Position numbers and translations under genes: made by a program. From Acetanaerobacterium elongatum (lineage in GTDB: Bacteria; Bacillota; Clostridia; Oscillospirales; Ruminococcaceae): DNA of 64,000 nucleotides. Under the pieces are notes generated by a model. The model made no database searches. It was not told where the DNA came from and saw only the letters and a list, made by a program, of their open reading frames with translations. The stretch is from positions 1 to 64,000 of the forward strand of contig NZ_FNID01000003.1 of the NCBI RefSeq assembly GCF_900103835.1, read 5' to 3'. This document shows, piece after piece, positions 26,222-34,955 of the stretch. Numbering within the stretch: position 1 is the stretch's first letter; the number at the start of each line of letters is the position of its first letter.

Positions 26222-26631
26222 AATACATTCTTCCTTTCCTAAAAGCAGATATACACCATACAACCAGTATGAGCAGATTCGAGCCTGAATATTAAGCCTA
26301 CACAATATACGGAATTTGCACTATTTCAGTAACTTTACAGCAGTAAAACAGATTATACCAAAAATTAGTAAAATAACGACAGCCGAAACGTTCATTTTTT
26401 TCTTGTGAAAAGGCTTGGAATGCAGTTAAATTATGTTTAGTTTCCTAAATTATTACAATACTAAGGTGTAAAACTTATGAGCAAAAGCATGCCCTGTTAA
26501 TAAAATCTAAAAAATCATATGCGTCTGTGTTCAATTTTACACCACCGAGACTGCGCCACATCGGGTAAAAAACAAGCAAACAATACTAATCTTTTTTCAA
26601 AGATAAGTATAAAACAAGGAGAGGTGTCACT

Positions 26632-29600
26632 ATGGTTAAAAACTTCAAAACATCTGGGGCAAAAAGGCTTTTCAGTCTGCTTGTAGTTGTGGGGCTGCTG
26701 GTAAGTCTGGCCTTCAACTCCTCCTTATCTCTTGCGGCCAAGGAAGAAAAGGACGAGCACACGCACGAACTGATTGTTCATGCAGAGGAAATACTTGCCG
26801 CGCTGGAAAACGGCAATGTCTCTGTTGGTGAAAGTTCAAACGGGACAACCCTTCCGGGCGACAGTGTTTCTCCTTCGCCGGTTATTGTTCCTCCCGGGCA
26901 AAGCTCGCCTCCGGGCGGCAGTGTTATTGCCTCTGTGGAACAAAACCAATTTCTCTTTGCATCTGCCATGAGTACCGCAGGCAGCTCCGAAGCTCCCGCT
27001 GCACCCGGAAGCTCCGTCACACCGGGCAGTTCCGCAGTTCCCGGAAGCTCAACCGCACCAGGCAGTTCAACCATACCGGGCAGCAGTTCTGTACCGGGGG
27101 GCACACCTGAAGTAACCAAGAAAACCTCTCTTATTGATCAAATAGATATCCCCTTTGGCAGCAAAACCATGAAGGCTGATCTTGAAGAGCACCTGAAGAA
27201 TAACCTGCCGGTTCGGTTCTTCGACCACAGCGATATCGGCTGCAATTCCTGTCAGGCGCTGGTTACGGTAAACCCCTCAACCAAAAAACTCTCGATTATT
27301 GCCATCAACAGCAGTGAAACCGAAACGCATACCTTCAAGCTGAGCATTGTGAATAAAGACAACAGCCCGCTCAAGCTGAAGGATGTATCCCAAGAGGTTA
27401 CCAGTGCTGAGAAAAAGACCTTTGACGGAGAAATCAAGGAGTCCGACATCCCTGCGGGCGCTGAGGTTGAAATCATCGAGGTGATTACCGGAAGCGAGAG
27501 CAGCACCGCAAGCAGCTCACAGCCTGCTTCGTCCTCCGAAGCCATCTCCAGCTCGTCTGAATCCTCCGAAAGCGGCAGCTCTATCGGCACAGAGCCGTCT
27601 GTGAACGAAGCGCTTGCGGCTTCCCGCAGTTTTGCATATGCCGCAACTGCAAACACCTCACATGAGAGCGCAGCCTCTGAGGAAAGCTCGAGCACCTCCT
27701 CTGCCGGGGATAATTCCGTCAGCTCCTCCTCCGATGCAAGCTCGGAAGCCTCCTCGTCCGCTACCTCCTCTAGTGAGCAAAGCTCAACTACTTCAAGCGC
27801 TGCGAGCAGTGAAGTGTCAAGTGCTGCGTCAAGCAGTGATACCTCGAGTAGTTCAAGCAGCTCCGGCACCGGTGAAAGCCGCCCTGCCGACGAGGTGTTA
27901 AAAACCGTTGCGCTGGTAATTCAAACAGAAACAGCAAATCTTGGTGTGCAGGCCTATGCCGGTACCGATCTGAAGGTGCCAAGCGGCATAACTATGCTGA
28001 AAGCCTCTCAGGCGCCACTGCCGTCACCTAATGATGTTGTGGTAGACAAGCAGGCCACTTATATTCCAAGTAGTGATCGGATGTATCAGGTTTCAATGAA
28101 TGCATACGCGCCAAAAGGGAATGCGCCTACAGTTGATATTGTGTTGGTGCTCGACGCTTCAGGCAGTATGCCATGGCTGATTACCCAGCCCACGGAAGAA
28201 ATAGGATTAAATAAACTGCAACCATACACTAACCCACCCACGCAGTATGATTTTAGCTACTATAAGTATTTTGTGTTGTCTAGCAGTAGCTATATACCAA
28301 TAGAATACCTGTCAACCGTGCCGAATGGATACAGCGGAAACGTTCAAGACAATGGATGGTACCGCATAGAATCAAACTCCAACGGCACCAAACAAATAAA
28401 AGCCAAAATAACAGGAAGCGACCGTATCTTTATAAAAGGGCCAACCGATAAAACCAAGCTTGAAATGCTGCAGGATTCCGCCAAAAACTTTGTAACCAGT
28501 GTTGCAGCGGTTTCTCCTAACAGTAAAATCGGTGTTGTGTCGTTTAACCACGACGCTGCTACCTTGATTGGCATGACGCAGATGACTTCAAGCGGTGCTG
28601 CTAGTGTAAACTCTGCAATCAGTAATATACACCTTACCGGTGATACGCGTCATGACCGGGGTTTGAAATTTGCGCAAACACTGCTGGAGCCATTAAAGAA
28701 TGACGGGTTAAACAAATATGTCATTTTGTTTACCGACGGTGAACCGAGAGCCTCTAAAGATGAAAATGGCAATCCAATAACACAAGATCAAATCGAGAGT
28801 AATGCGATTTCCATTGCAAGAAGTTTAAAGCTCGATACGAAATTAAAAATCTTCTCTATCGGCTTATATGACAATGGTATTTCTGACCATTGGAAAGACT
28901 TTATAGCTGGGCTCGCCAGTAGTACTGGCCTACCTTACTATTATGACGCCAGTAATTCTGACCTTAACGATGTATTCAACACCATTTTCTCTGGTATCGC
29001 TCAGGGCTTTACCGGCGCCGTAGTCACCGATGTAATAAATGAGCGGTTTAAACTCACCTCCGGCAGCAGAGCTGCGCTTGAAGCTGAGGGCGCTGTCATC
29101 ACCACCGATTCCTTAAATCGGGATGTGATTACCTGGAACAATCAAACCATTCCCTGTACGGGAAATGCCGCTACCGGTTGGAAGAAGACCTTTACCATAC
29201 AGGCAAAAGAAAACTATGTGGGCGGTAATCAGGTTCCCACCAACGACGACGGTTCACAGCTCAGCTTCAGTAATACCACTATCAAGAAAGTTTTTAGAAG
29301 GCCCGTTGTGGATGTGCCCCTTCGTTATGATCTTGATGCCAAAGACGGTTACTTCTATATCGGGGACGAAGTTGGTGCCTCCGCCCGCCTTGCGGGGCTT
29401 TACCAGCAGAAGCATCAATGGGAAACCTACGGCGATACCACTATCACCTACAGCGCTGTAAATGATAGCGGAACGCCACTCACCGGGCGTTTGACCGCCG
29501 ATACCCCCTATAAGCTGCGGGCAATGGTTACTCCCAATACTCCCGGAACGTACCCCGCCACCTCGTTTACCAGCGACTCCAAAAAGTTGTATATGCTCTC

Positions 29601-30402
29601 GCCCGCCATTACGCTCTCCGATTTCTCCATCTTCGCGGGCGAGTCAACCAACCTGAATGAACGCGCCGCCGCTCCTGTGTGGCAGTATAAATCCGGCCCT
29701 AACAGCTACACCCAAAAGAATCCCGCGTGGGTATACGCAGGCAGCGGTATCAGTGATGCCCCGCCCACCCTAGTCTACAGCTTTAAAAACCGCGCAACCA
29801 ACGCCCAAGTAAATACCCCGGTTACGCTGTTTGAAAAAACCAATTTTGACATCCTCGCCTGGCGCACGGACATAGAAAAGAACTCCAACTTCAACTTCAA
29901 CTTGTTTGTTCGGTATACAAACTCCAGCAAAAACCCGCCGGCGCAGGGATGCAACGGCTGGTTTACCATCGACGTACAGTTTGGTTCCATCACTGTGAAC
30001 AAACAGATTAGTGACAACTGGGAGCCTCACGGCGACCCCATCTTCGTGTATAAGCTGGACCGCCTAAACGCCACAGGCGGCGTAGAGCAGAGCTACAACG
30101 ACTATATCCGGTTTACCGGGGGCAGCACTGGCGAGCGCAGCATTATCTTTGATAAGCTGCCCAAGGGCACCTACCGCTTAACCGAGCTGGACACCCTGCG
30201 TTACCAACTGCAATCGATTTACGCGCCAAACGGCACGAATATCAGCATTCCAGGCAAGAGCGTAGACTTTTCAGTGTCAAAAACAAACAAAACCCCTTAC
30301 GCCACTTTTGTAAATATCAAGGTGGAAAACAAGTGGTTCTCGGATACCGATGTTGTGAAGAACACCTTTAAAGTTGGCAGCTGGACAACGACGCCAAGAT
30401 AA
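26632..30402 (+). CDS. Giant VWA-domain surface protein with Ser-rich stalk
   Basis: A 1256-residue exported protein. Residues 1-36 are a signal peptide. Next is a PGSS-repeat linker (about 120-158), a small domain with DIGCNSCQAL near 200, and a Ser/Glu-rich stalk (about 290-425). A von Willebrand A domain follows (about 500-800) with the MIDAS motif D508-x-S510-x-S512 in VLDASGSM. The C-terminal part has several beta domains and ends with a Cna-B-like unit (SITVNKQISDNWEPHG, then FDKLPKGTYRLTELD). There is no LPxTG signal at the end. It is first in a run with SipW, a TasA-like subunit, an MPNTG protein and a sortase, so it may be the tip adhesin of the fibre. Confidence 0.9.
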   Translation: MVKNFKTSGAKRLFSLLVVVGLLVSLAFNSSLSLAAKEEKDEHTHELIVHAEEILAALENGNVSVGESSNGTTLPGDSVSPSPVIVPPGQSSPPGGSVIASVEQNQFLFASAMSTAGSSEAPAAPGSSVTPGSSAVPGSSTAPGSSTIPGSSSVPGGTPEVTKKTSLIDQIDIPFGSKTMKADLEEHLKNNLPVRFFDHSDIGCNSCQALVTVNPSTKKLSIIAINSSETETHTFKLSIVNKDNSPLKLKDVSQEVTSAEKKTFDGEIKESDIPAGAEVEIIEVITGSESSTASSSQPASSSEAISSSSESSESGSSIGTEPSVNEALAASRSFAYAATANTSHESAASEESSSTSSAGDNSVSSSSDASSEASSSATSSSEQSSTTSSAASSEVSSAASSSDTSSSSSSSGTGESRPADEVLKTVALVIQTETANLGVQAYAGTDLKVPSGITMLKASQAPLPSPNDVVVDKQATYIPSSDRMYQVSMNAYAPKGNAPTVDIVLVLDASGSMPWLITQPTEEIGLNKLQPYTNPPTQYDFSYYKYFVLSSSSYIPIEYLSTVPNGYSGNVQDNGWYRIESNSNGTKQIKAKITGSDRIFIKGPTDKTKLEMLQDSAKNFVTSVAAVSPNSKIGVVSFNHDAATLIGMTQMTSSGAASVNSAISNIHLTGDTRHDRGLKFAQTLLEPLKNDGLNKYVILFTDGEPRASKDENGNPITQDQIESNAISIARSLKLDTKLKIFSIGLYDNGISDHWKDFIAGLASSTGLPYYYDASNSDLNDVFNTIFSGIAQGFTGAVVTDVINERFKLTSGSRAALEAEGAVITTDSLNRDVITWNNQTIPCTGNAATGWKKTFTIQAKENYVGGNQVPTNDDGSQLSFSNTTIKKVFRRPVVDVPLRYDLDAKDGYFYIGDEVGASARLAGLYQQKHQWETYGDTTITYSAVNDSGTPLTGRLTADTPYKLRAMVTPNTPGTYPATSFTSDSKKLYMLSPAITLSDFSIFAGESTNLNERAAAPVWQYKSGPNSYTQKNPAWVYAGSGISDAPPTLVYSFKNRATNAQVNTPVTLFEKTNFDILAWRTDIEKNSNFNFNLFVRYTNSSKNPPAQGCNGWFTIDVQFGSITVNKQISDNWEPHGDPIFVYKLDRLNATGGVEQSYNDYIRFTGGSTGERSIIFDKLPKGTYRLTELDTLRYQLQSIYAPNGTNISIPGKSVDFSVSKTNKTPYATFVNIKVENKWFSDTDVVKNTFKVGSWTTTPR

Positions 30403-30435
30403 TTTTAAGCCTTCCGGCTTTGGGGAGAGGTAAAT

Positions 30436-30963
30436 GTGTTGCGCAGAATCTGCAATCTGCTGGCGGGTGTACTGATTGTTATTGCTTTTCTGCCGCTGGG
30501 GGTGCTCACCCTCCCCCAGCTGGCAGGGTATACACCGCTCTCGGTGCTTTCCGGCAGTATGGAGCCCGCCTGCCCCGTAGGCAGCGTTGTGTTCATTCGC
30601 CCCACAGCACCCGATGCGGTGAAGGTAAACGACATCATCACCTTTGCCCTTGAAAACAATGCAAGGGTCACCCACCGCGTTACTCAAATCCTGTATAACG
30701 AGCAGGCGTTTGTCACCAAAGGCGATGCCAACAACACAAACGACCTCTCGCCGGTACCCTTTAACCGTCTGGTGGGTAAGGTACAGTTTTCCCTGCCGCT
30801 TCTGGGTTATCTCGCGGTATTCATAAAAACCGGTTTTGGTTTCGCGGCCTTGAGCATTTTGTTTGTGCTTATCATCCTGCTGTGGCTGATACCCGGGTTT
30901 CAAAAGGGCGGCACTCCCTCTGAACCCGCTGCCGGTAAGGCGGCGGATGAACCGATAGTTTAA
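30436..30963 (+). CDS. sipW: SipW-type (ER-like) signal peptidase I
   Basis: A 175-residue membrane protease of the archaeal/eukaryotic type (S26B). Two hydrophobic segments (about 6-30 and 135-158) enclose the catalytic core: the Ser of SVLSGSMEP and a His in ARVTHRVTQI in place of the bacterial Lys, then the VTKGDANNTND box. SipW cleaves TasA-class precursors, and a TasA-like gene follows directly. Start is GTG 30436 with GGGAGAGG upstream; an ATG two bases earlier is in another frame. A Pro/Gly/Ala-rich tail ends the protein. Confidence 0.93.
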   Translation: MLRRICNLLAGVLIVIAFLPLGVLTLPQLAGYTPLSVLSGSMEPACPVGSVVFIRPTAPDAVKVNDIITFALENNARVTHRVTQILYNEQAFVTKGDANNTNDLSPVPFNRLVGKVQFSLPLLGYLAVFIKTGFGFAALSILFVLIILLWLIPGFQKGGTPSEPAAGKAADEPIV

Positions 30964-31030
30964 CTGTTTATAGCCCCATGCAAGACTGCACGGGTTGTAA
31001 TAAAAAATAAAAATTATGGAGGCATTTTTC

Positions 31031-31645
31031 ATGAAAAAGCGGAGTATCCTAGTTACAGCGATTTCCCTGGTACTGGTGGCAGCCCTTTCTATCGGCGGAA
31101 CCATGGCCTACTTTACTCGAACCTCTGATACAAAGGAAAATAAATTTACTGTCGGCAATATCAATATTGAGCTGACTGAACCCGGCTTTGTGCCTGCTGA
31201 TGCGCTTAAACTGGTTCCGGGCGACAGCATAGCGAAAGACCCGCAGGTAAAAAACACAGGCGCTAACCCTTGTTATCTGCGCATCGCGGTTACAGGCTTA
31301 GACTTTGTTGCAGCCTCTACCAATGCCGCCGCCACTCTAAAGGCACCTACAGGCTTTACCCTTGAGGGGCTTGATCTCACAAACTATGAAATAGTAAATG
31401 ACAACGGCAAAATATATGCATACTATAAGAGCATTCTTAATCCCGACGTAACTACCCCTAAACTTTTCACCGCAGTATCCTTGAATAGAGATGTTGAGGA
31501 AAACGATGAGGGCCTTGTTAAACAATTTAATATTACTGTTTATGCCGAAGCAATTCAGTGCGAGGGCAACTTGGCTCCTGCTGCTGGCGAAGATATTCTT
31601 GTGGCAGCCAAGCGCGCGTTTGCAAACTTCCCCTCAGCCGGTTGA
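31031..31645 (+). CDS. TasA/camelysin-like fibre subunit with SipW-type signal
   Basis: A 204-residue exported protein. The N-terminus MKKRSILVTAISLVLVAALS is followed by IGGTMAYFTRTSDTKENKFTVG, the characteristic SipW-dependent signal in which cleavage falls near AYFT. The mature part is a beta-rich camelysin/TasA-type domain with NINIELTEPGF and LVPGDSIAKDPQVKNTGANP. TasA monomers add a donor strand to the next subunit to build fibres. The ATG at 31031 has GGAGG eight bases upstream. Downstream of sipW by 67 bases. Confidence 0.88.
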   Translation: MKKRSILVTAISLVLVAALSIGGTMAYFTRTSDTKENKFTVGNINIELTEPGFVPADALKLVPGDSIAKDPQVKNTGANPCYLRIAVTGLDFVAASTNAAATLKAPTGFTLEGLDLTNYEIVNDNGKIYAYYKSILNPDVTTPKLFTAVSLNRDVEENDEGLVKQFNITVYAEAIQCEGNLAPAAGEDILVAAKRAFANFPSAG

Positions 31646-31721
31646 TTTCATATCAAACCGTCTTGCTCATCAGTTTATCTTATAGCCTTGCATAAAACTG
31701 CAAGCGGAAAGGAAACAATGT

Positions 31722-32429
31722 ATGAAAAAGCTGTTTACCAGAATATTGGTCTGCGCGGCGGTGGCAGTGTTGCTACTTTCCGGCTTTGCAGTAAATGCGT
31801 TGTCGGCTACCAGTGAGGTAGTGCTGACAAGCGGCGCGGGCGACCTGATCTCAGACCCCGCCGACGACCTCTTTCAGAACTTCAAGGGTCTTATGCCCAG
31901 CATGAAGGTCGACCAGCTTATTAATCTGAAGAACAAGAATGCCAGAACGGTAAACCTGTATCTGAAGATGGAGGCTGCCGAAGAAGTTATTAGGAAGCAG
32001 GCTTCGGATGGTGATTCGGTAAATCTGCTCAAGGCCCTGAATTTAAAGCTGACGCTGAAGAAGCCAAATGGACAGACCACCGTTTTCTATGACGGAAGTG
32101 CCTATAACAGCACCGGCGGCAGCAAAATCTTCTTAGGCAAATACGCGCCGGGCAGCACCGGCAGCATCACCGCAACCGTGAGTATGCCGAAGGAGCTTGG
32201 CAACGAATATCAGAATCTTGAGGGCAAGGTAAGGTGGATATTCTCATGCGAGGAGGTTGTTGAAAGCTCCTCGGGCACAACCTCCACTTCCTCGGAGTAT
32301 ATAACCACCGCCGCCACCAGGGTAACCATGCCAAACACAGGCGGCTTCCCCATACTGGCGCTTGTTCCAATAGGTGCGGTGCTGGTAGTGGGCGGACTAT
32401 TCTTAGGCAGGAAAAATCAACAGAAGTAA
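31722..32429 (+). CDS. Cell-wall-sorted protein with MPNTG signal
   Basis: An exported protein of 235 residues: signal peptide to about residue 28 (LSGFAVNALSA), a beta-rich domain, a short Ser/Thr linker (SSSGTTSTSSEY), and a C-terminal sorting region MPNTGG, a hydrophobic helix, then GRKNQQK. MPNTG is an LPxTG variant and the sortase gene follows, so it is the only plain sortase substrate in the cluster. It shares the VLTSGAGDL and LKNKNARTVNLYLKM style of TasA-associated anchors, so it may tether the fibre to peptidoglycan. Confidence 0.88.
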   Translation: MKKLFTRILVCAAVAVLLLSGFAVNALSATSEVVLTSGAGDLISDPADDLFQNFKGLMPSMKVDQLINLKNKNARTVNLYLKMEAAEEVIRKQASDGDSVNLLKALNLKLTLKKPNGQTTVFYDGSAYNSTGGSKIFLGKYAPGSTGSITATVSMPKELGNEYQNLEGKVRWIFSCEEVVESSSGTTSTSSEYITTAATRVTMPNTGGFPILALVPIGAVLVVGGLFLGRKNQQK

Positions 32430-32525
32430 TCACATTATTACATGCCGCTCCCTCAAACGGAGCGGCCTCTTTTTAAACCGGTGTGTGAACCACTGATGTT
32501 AAACAAGAAAGGATCGGAAAGCGGT

Positions 32526-33194
32526 ATGACTCACCGAAAACGGCATTCTCTTCTTTCAAACATTATTGTAGTATTGGGTATTCTGTTGATTGCGGTATCG
32601 GTAGCGTATGAGGTAATCTACTACCCTTGGGGGCGGGTATTGGGCAGCCTTGGCGTGGCCCCGCAAACCGAGCTGCCTAACCCGAAACCGCTGCCCGTTT
32701 TTGCGCAGGCCGAGCAGACAGCTGAAAGTGCCGCCACAGTAAGCGCGCCTACCCCGCAAAGCCTCGGGGATTTTTTCGCGGCACGCCCGAAGATGAATTT
32801 AACACCGCTCGGCGTCATCAAGCTGCCGGAGATCGGTATCTCGGAGAATATTGTAGAGGGCTCGGGCGATGAACTGTTTTATGGTGTGGGGCACATCAAG
32901 GGCACCGCGCTGCCGGGCGAGGCTGGCAACTGTGTGCTGTCAGGGCACCGCAACTATATTGTAATGCACCCCTTCCGCCACCTCAATCTCTTGGCCGAGG
33001 GCGATACCGTTACGATAGAATATGAGGGGAAAACCTACACCTATGAGGTGTTTAAAACCTTCACCGTAAGCCCCGAGCAGACCGATGTGCTTGCGCCTCA
33101 AAAGGAGGAAAACCACCTGCTTACACTGGTTACCTGCACACCGGTGCTTAACCCGGTAAACCGCCTGATTGTCTGGTGCAGGCTGATTGAATAA
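32526..33194 (+). CDS. Class D sortase
   Basis: Membrane transpeptidase of 222 residues that joins sorting-signal proteins to the cell wall. An N-terminal helix (about 12-32) anchors it. The catalytic residues are the His of LSGHRNY, the Cys of LVTCTP and the Arg of VNRLIVWCR, with the GVIKLPEIGI start of the barrel. Length and motifs fit class D. The start at 32526 is chosen because GGAAAG precedes it; the frame opens at 32442 but that part is not sortase-like. A terminator follows at 33203. Confidence 0.92.
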   Translation: MTHRKRHSLLSNIIVVLGILLIAVSVAYEVIYYPWGRVLGSLGVAPQTELPNPKPLPVFAQAEQTAESAATVSAPTPQSLGDFFAARPKMNLTPLGVIKLPEIGISENIVEGSGDELFYGVGHIKGTALPGEAGNCVLSGHRNYIVMHPFRHLNLLAEGDTVTIEYEGKTYTYEVFKTFTVSPEQTDVLAPQKEENHLLTLVTCTPVLNPVNRLIVWCRLIE

Positions 33195-33202
33195 ATACAG
33201 CT

Positions 33203-33231
33203 GAAGGAACCGCCACTCAAGCGGTTCCTTC
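33203..33231. terminator. Terminator after the sortase gene
   Basis: GAAGGAACCGC and GCGGTTCCTTC pair over six bases and are followed by TTTGC. It ends the fibre cluster and may also serve the convergent small gene at 33261. Confidence 0.75.
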
Positions 33232-33260
33232 TTTGCGCTGCAAGAATATTCCGCCTTCCC

Positions 33261-33413
33261 CTATGCCGGGCCGGCCTTATCCTTGGTGCGCTTGGCCTTG
33301 CCCTGCAGCTCGGGTACGGGGTGTTCATCGTTCTTGGGGAAATGCGCTTTACGGTTGCTCTCGGTACCGTGCGGATCCTTCGGATCTGGTCGTCTCATGC
33401 CCGCTTTTGCCAT
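33261..33413 (-). CDS. Small basic protein, 50 residues
   Basis: Begins MAKAGMRRPDPKDPHGTESN and ends KRTKDKAGPA. GGAGGGG lies eight bases before the ATG. It is hydrophilic and rich in Lys, Arg, Pro and His, with no structure motif, and is likely unfolded alone. It lies 20 bases downstream of another small basic protein gene, so the two probably form an operon. No function is recognised. Confidence 0.7.
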   Translation of the reverse strand: MAKAGMRRPDPKDPHGTESNRKAHFPKNDEHPVPELQGKAKRTKDKAGPA

Positions 33414-33432
33414 TGTTTACCCCTCCTTCGAA

Positions 33433-33567
33433 TTAGACATCGTTATTGGGTATGGACTGTTTTTTCGCGTTTCGGTTCTGGTTTTGGTTCTCGCGGGTAA
33501 TAGGTGTTTGCCCTTTCGCTTTTTTAACGCGCGCTTTCTTGTTATCGGGCTGGCTGTCCTTCGGCAT
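33433..33567 (-). CDS. Small basic, Asn/Gln-rich protein, 44 residues
   Basis: Begins MPKDSQPDNKKARVKKAKG and ends with NRNAKKQSIPNNDV. AAAGGA lies in front of the ATG. It is very basic, polar and probably disordered. Its layout resembles small spore- or nucleic-acid-associated proteins of Firmicutes, but no family can be named. Upstream is an HMA-like gene on the same strand. Confidence 0.65.
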   Translation of the reverse strand: MPKDSQPDNKKARVKKAKGQTPITRENQNQNRNAKKQSIPNNDV

Positions 33568-33614
33568 AGATATCATCCTTTCTATACTACTTCAGGTATA
33601 TTTATTGATACATT

Positions 33615-33854
33615 TTACATAATGTGTTCTTCCCCGCTTTGGTTATTGATATGGTAACCTAAGCTTAACAGGCGCTGTTCTATCCGCTCGTGGCTGACGC
33701 CGGAGTTGTCAAAATCCACCGCGATGCGCCCGTCATGGGCGTTTACACTTACCGAGTTCACCCCCGGAATCGTATTGATGCCGTTTTTTATGCGCTTCAC
33801 GTCCGCCTTGCCTGCCATCTCGGCTATTGTAAAGTATGCGCTCTCCTTGGGCAT
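33615..33854 (-). CDS. HMA-like domain protein without the metal-binding CxxC
   Basis: A 79-residue protein with a ferredoxin-like heavy-metal-associated pattern: ADVKRIKNGINTIPGVNSVSVN, a DGRIAVDFDNSGVSHERI strand and helix, and RLLSLGYHIN. In CopZ-like proteins the metal loop reads M-x-C-x2-C; here the region is EMAGKADVKR with no Cys at all. It may be a metal-free structural relative. GGGAGG lies seven bases before the ATG. It heads the three-gene minus-strand run 33854-33261. Confidence 0.8.
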   Translation of the reverse strand: MPKESAYFTIAEMAGKADVKRIKNGINTIPGVNSVSVNAHDGRIAVDFDNSGVSHERIEQRLLSLGYHINNQSGEEHIM

Positions 33855-33937
33855 TCCTTGGCCTCCCTCCCTTAATTATCATTGTTTTGCTGAAATTAGT
33901 ATGCGCACCGGGTGAAGCGCTATTCTATATAAAATAC

Positions 33938-33967
33938 CGCCGCAAAAAGTATTACTTTGCGGCGGTT
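33938..33967. terminator. Hairpin upstream of the HMA-like gene and Crp/Fnr gene
   Basis: CCGCCGCAAA and TTTGCGGCGG pair over a nine-base loop, with TTCTT on the plus side. No plus-strand gene ends here, so its target is unclear. Confidence 0.55.
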
Positions 33968-34081
33968 CTTCTGACTTGCTTAAAATAGGCTTTCTGCAGG
34001 CACTATGTAATCCTTTCGGCTTTGTGTATCAAAGATGCCCAAGGTATACCATTGGCTCCACGCACCGTTAATGCCAACCGA

Positions 34082-34110
34082 TTGCGATAGTCTGTTAATA
34101 GTTGTATAAT
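34082..34110 (+). promoter_or_regulatory. Promoter for the Crp/Fnr regulator
   Basis: TTGCGA (34082-34087), 17 bases, then TATAAT (34105-34110) with TG just ahead, 45 bases before the ATG at 34155. Confidence 0.65.
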
Positions 34111-34154
34111 AATAGTATAGATAATTAAGTCGACAGACAGCAGGAGGTATTTTT

Positions 34155-34832
34155 ATGCCGCTTACAGAACAAGACTATCTGAAGGATGTACTCCCTTTCT
34201 GGGATAAACTAACCGAGGAGCAGCGGCAGGATATCCTCACCCACGCAACCCCGCGCCGCTTTGCGCCGGGTGAAAGCCTGCACAGCGGCTCGGCGGACTG
34301 CCTTGGCATCTATGTGGTAAAGTCGGGGCAGGTGCGCGTATTCACCCTGTCGCAGGCAGGCCGCGAGATTACCCTGTTTCGCCTGTTCGAGCGCGATATC
34401 TGTCTGCTTTCGGCCTCCTGTGTGATGAAGAACATCCACTTTGAGGTGCATGTAGAGGCCGAGCGCCCCACCGAGATTCTGCTCATCCCCACCCCCGTGT
34501 ACGACCGGCTCAACCGCAATTCGCTGGCGGTGGCCGACTATACCAGCCAGCTGATGTCCTCCCGCTTTTCGGAGGTGATGTGGCTGATGGAGCAGGTGCT
34601 GTTCTCGAGCTTTGACAAGCGCCTTGCGCATTTTCTGCTGGAGCAGTCGGCAATAGACGGCACCGATTCGCTCACCATCACCCACGAGACCATCGCGCGC
34701 AACCTTGGCTCGGCACGCGAGGTGGTAACGCGCATGCTCAAGTATTTCCAAGACGAGGGGATGGTTGCCCTTTCGCGCGGCGGGCTGCAGATTACAGACC
34801 GCGACAGGCTGGAGAAACTGGATGAGGAATAA
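34155..34832 (+). CDS. Crp/Fnr-family transcriptional regulator
   Basis: A 225-residue regulator. Residues 20-140 are a cyclic-nucleotide-binding-like beta barrel (GIYVVKSGQVRVFTLSQAGR, LFRLFERDICLLSASC) with a Cys pair but no Fnr-type N-terminal Cys cluster. A dimer helix follows, then a winged helix with ITHETIARNLGSAREVVTRML and FQDEGMVALSRGGLQI. The ligand is not cAMP by any clear motif. It is flanked by the small-gene run and the RAYT/flagellin region. Confidence 0.93.
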   Translation: MPLTEQDYLKDVLPFWDKLTEEQRQDILTHATPRRFAPGESLHSGSADCLGIYVVKSGQVRVFTLSQAGREITLFRLFERDICLLSASCVMKNIHFEVHVEAERPTEILLIPTPVYDRLNRNSLAVADYTSQLMSSRFSEVMWLMEQVLFSSFDKRLAHFLLEQSAIDGTDSLTITHETIARNLGSAREVVTRMLKYFQDEGMVALSRGGLQITDRDRLEKLDEE

Positions 34833-34852
34833 ACAATCATTCCTAAAACCTC

Positions 34853-34872
34853 GGGCGAACACAGTTGGCCAC
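34853..34872 (-). repeat. Decayed GTAGGG hairpin repeat, aac/gtt subtype
   Basis: GGGCGAACACAGTTGGCCAC matches the minus-orientation repeat seen around the second RAYT except for the last bases, where the CGCCCCTAC arm has changed. It lies 24 bases before an intact copy of the other subtype. Confidence 0.5.
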
Positions 34873-34895
34873 TAACGATATTGGGGCTGTGCTAT

Positions 34896-34920
34896 GTAGG
34901 GGCGATTATCAATCGCCCGC
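34896..34920 (+). repeat. GTAGGG hairpin repeat, att/aat subtype, upstream of RAYT 1
   Basis: A 25-base copy with stem GGGCGATT / AATCGCCC, ending CCCGC. It lies 36 bases ahead of the RAYT start. It is identical to 35459-35483 and exactly complementary to the copy inside the gene (35245-35269). Confidence 0.85.
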
Positions 34921-34955
34921 GCGATTTAAATATCGTTTATTGGAGAACCAGCATC

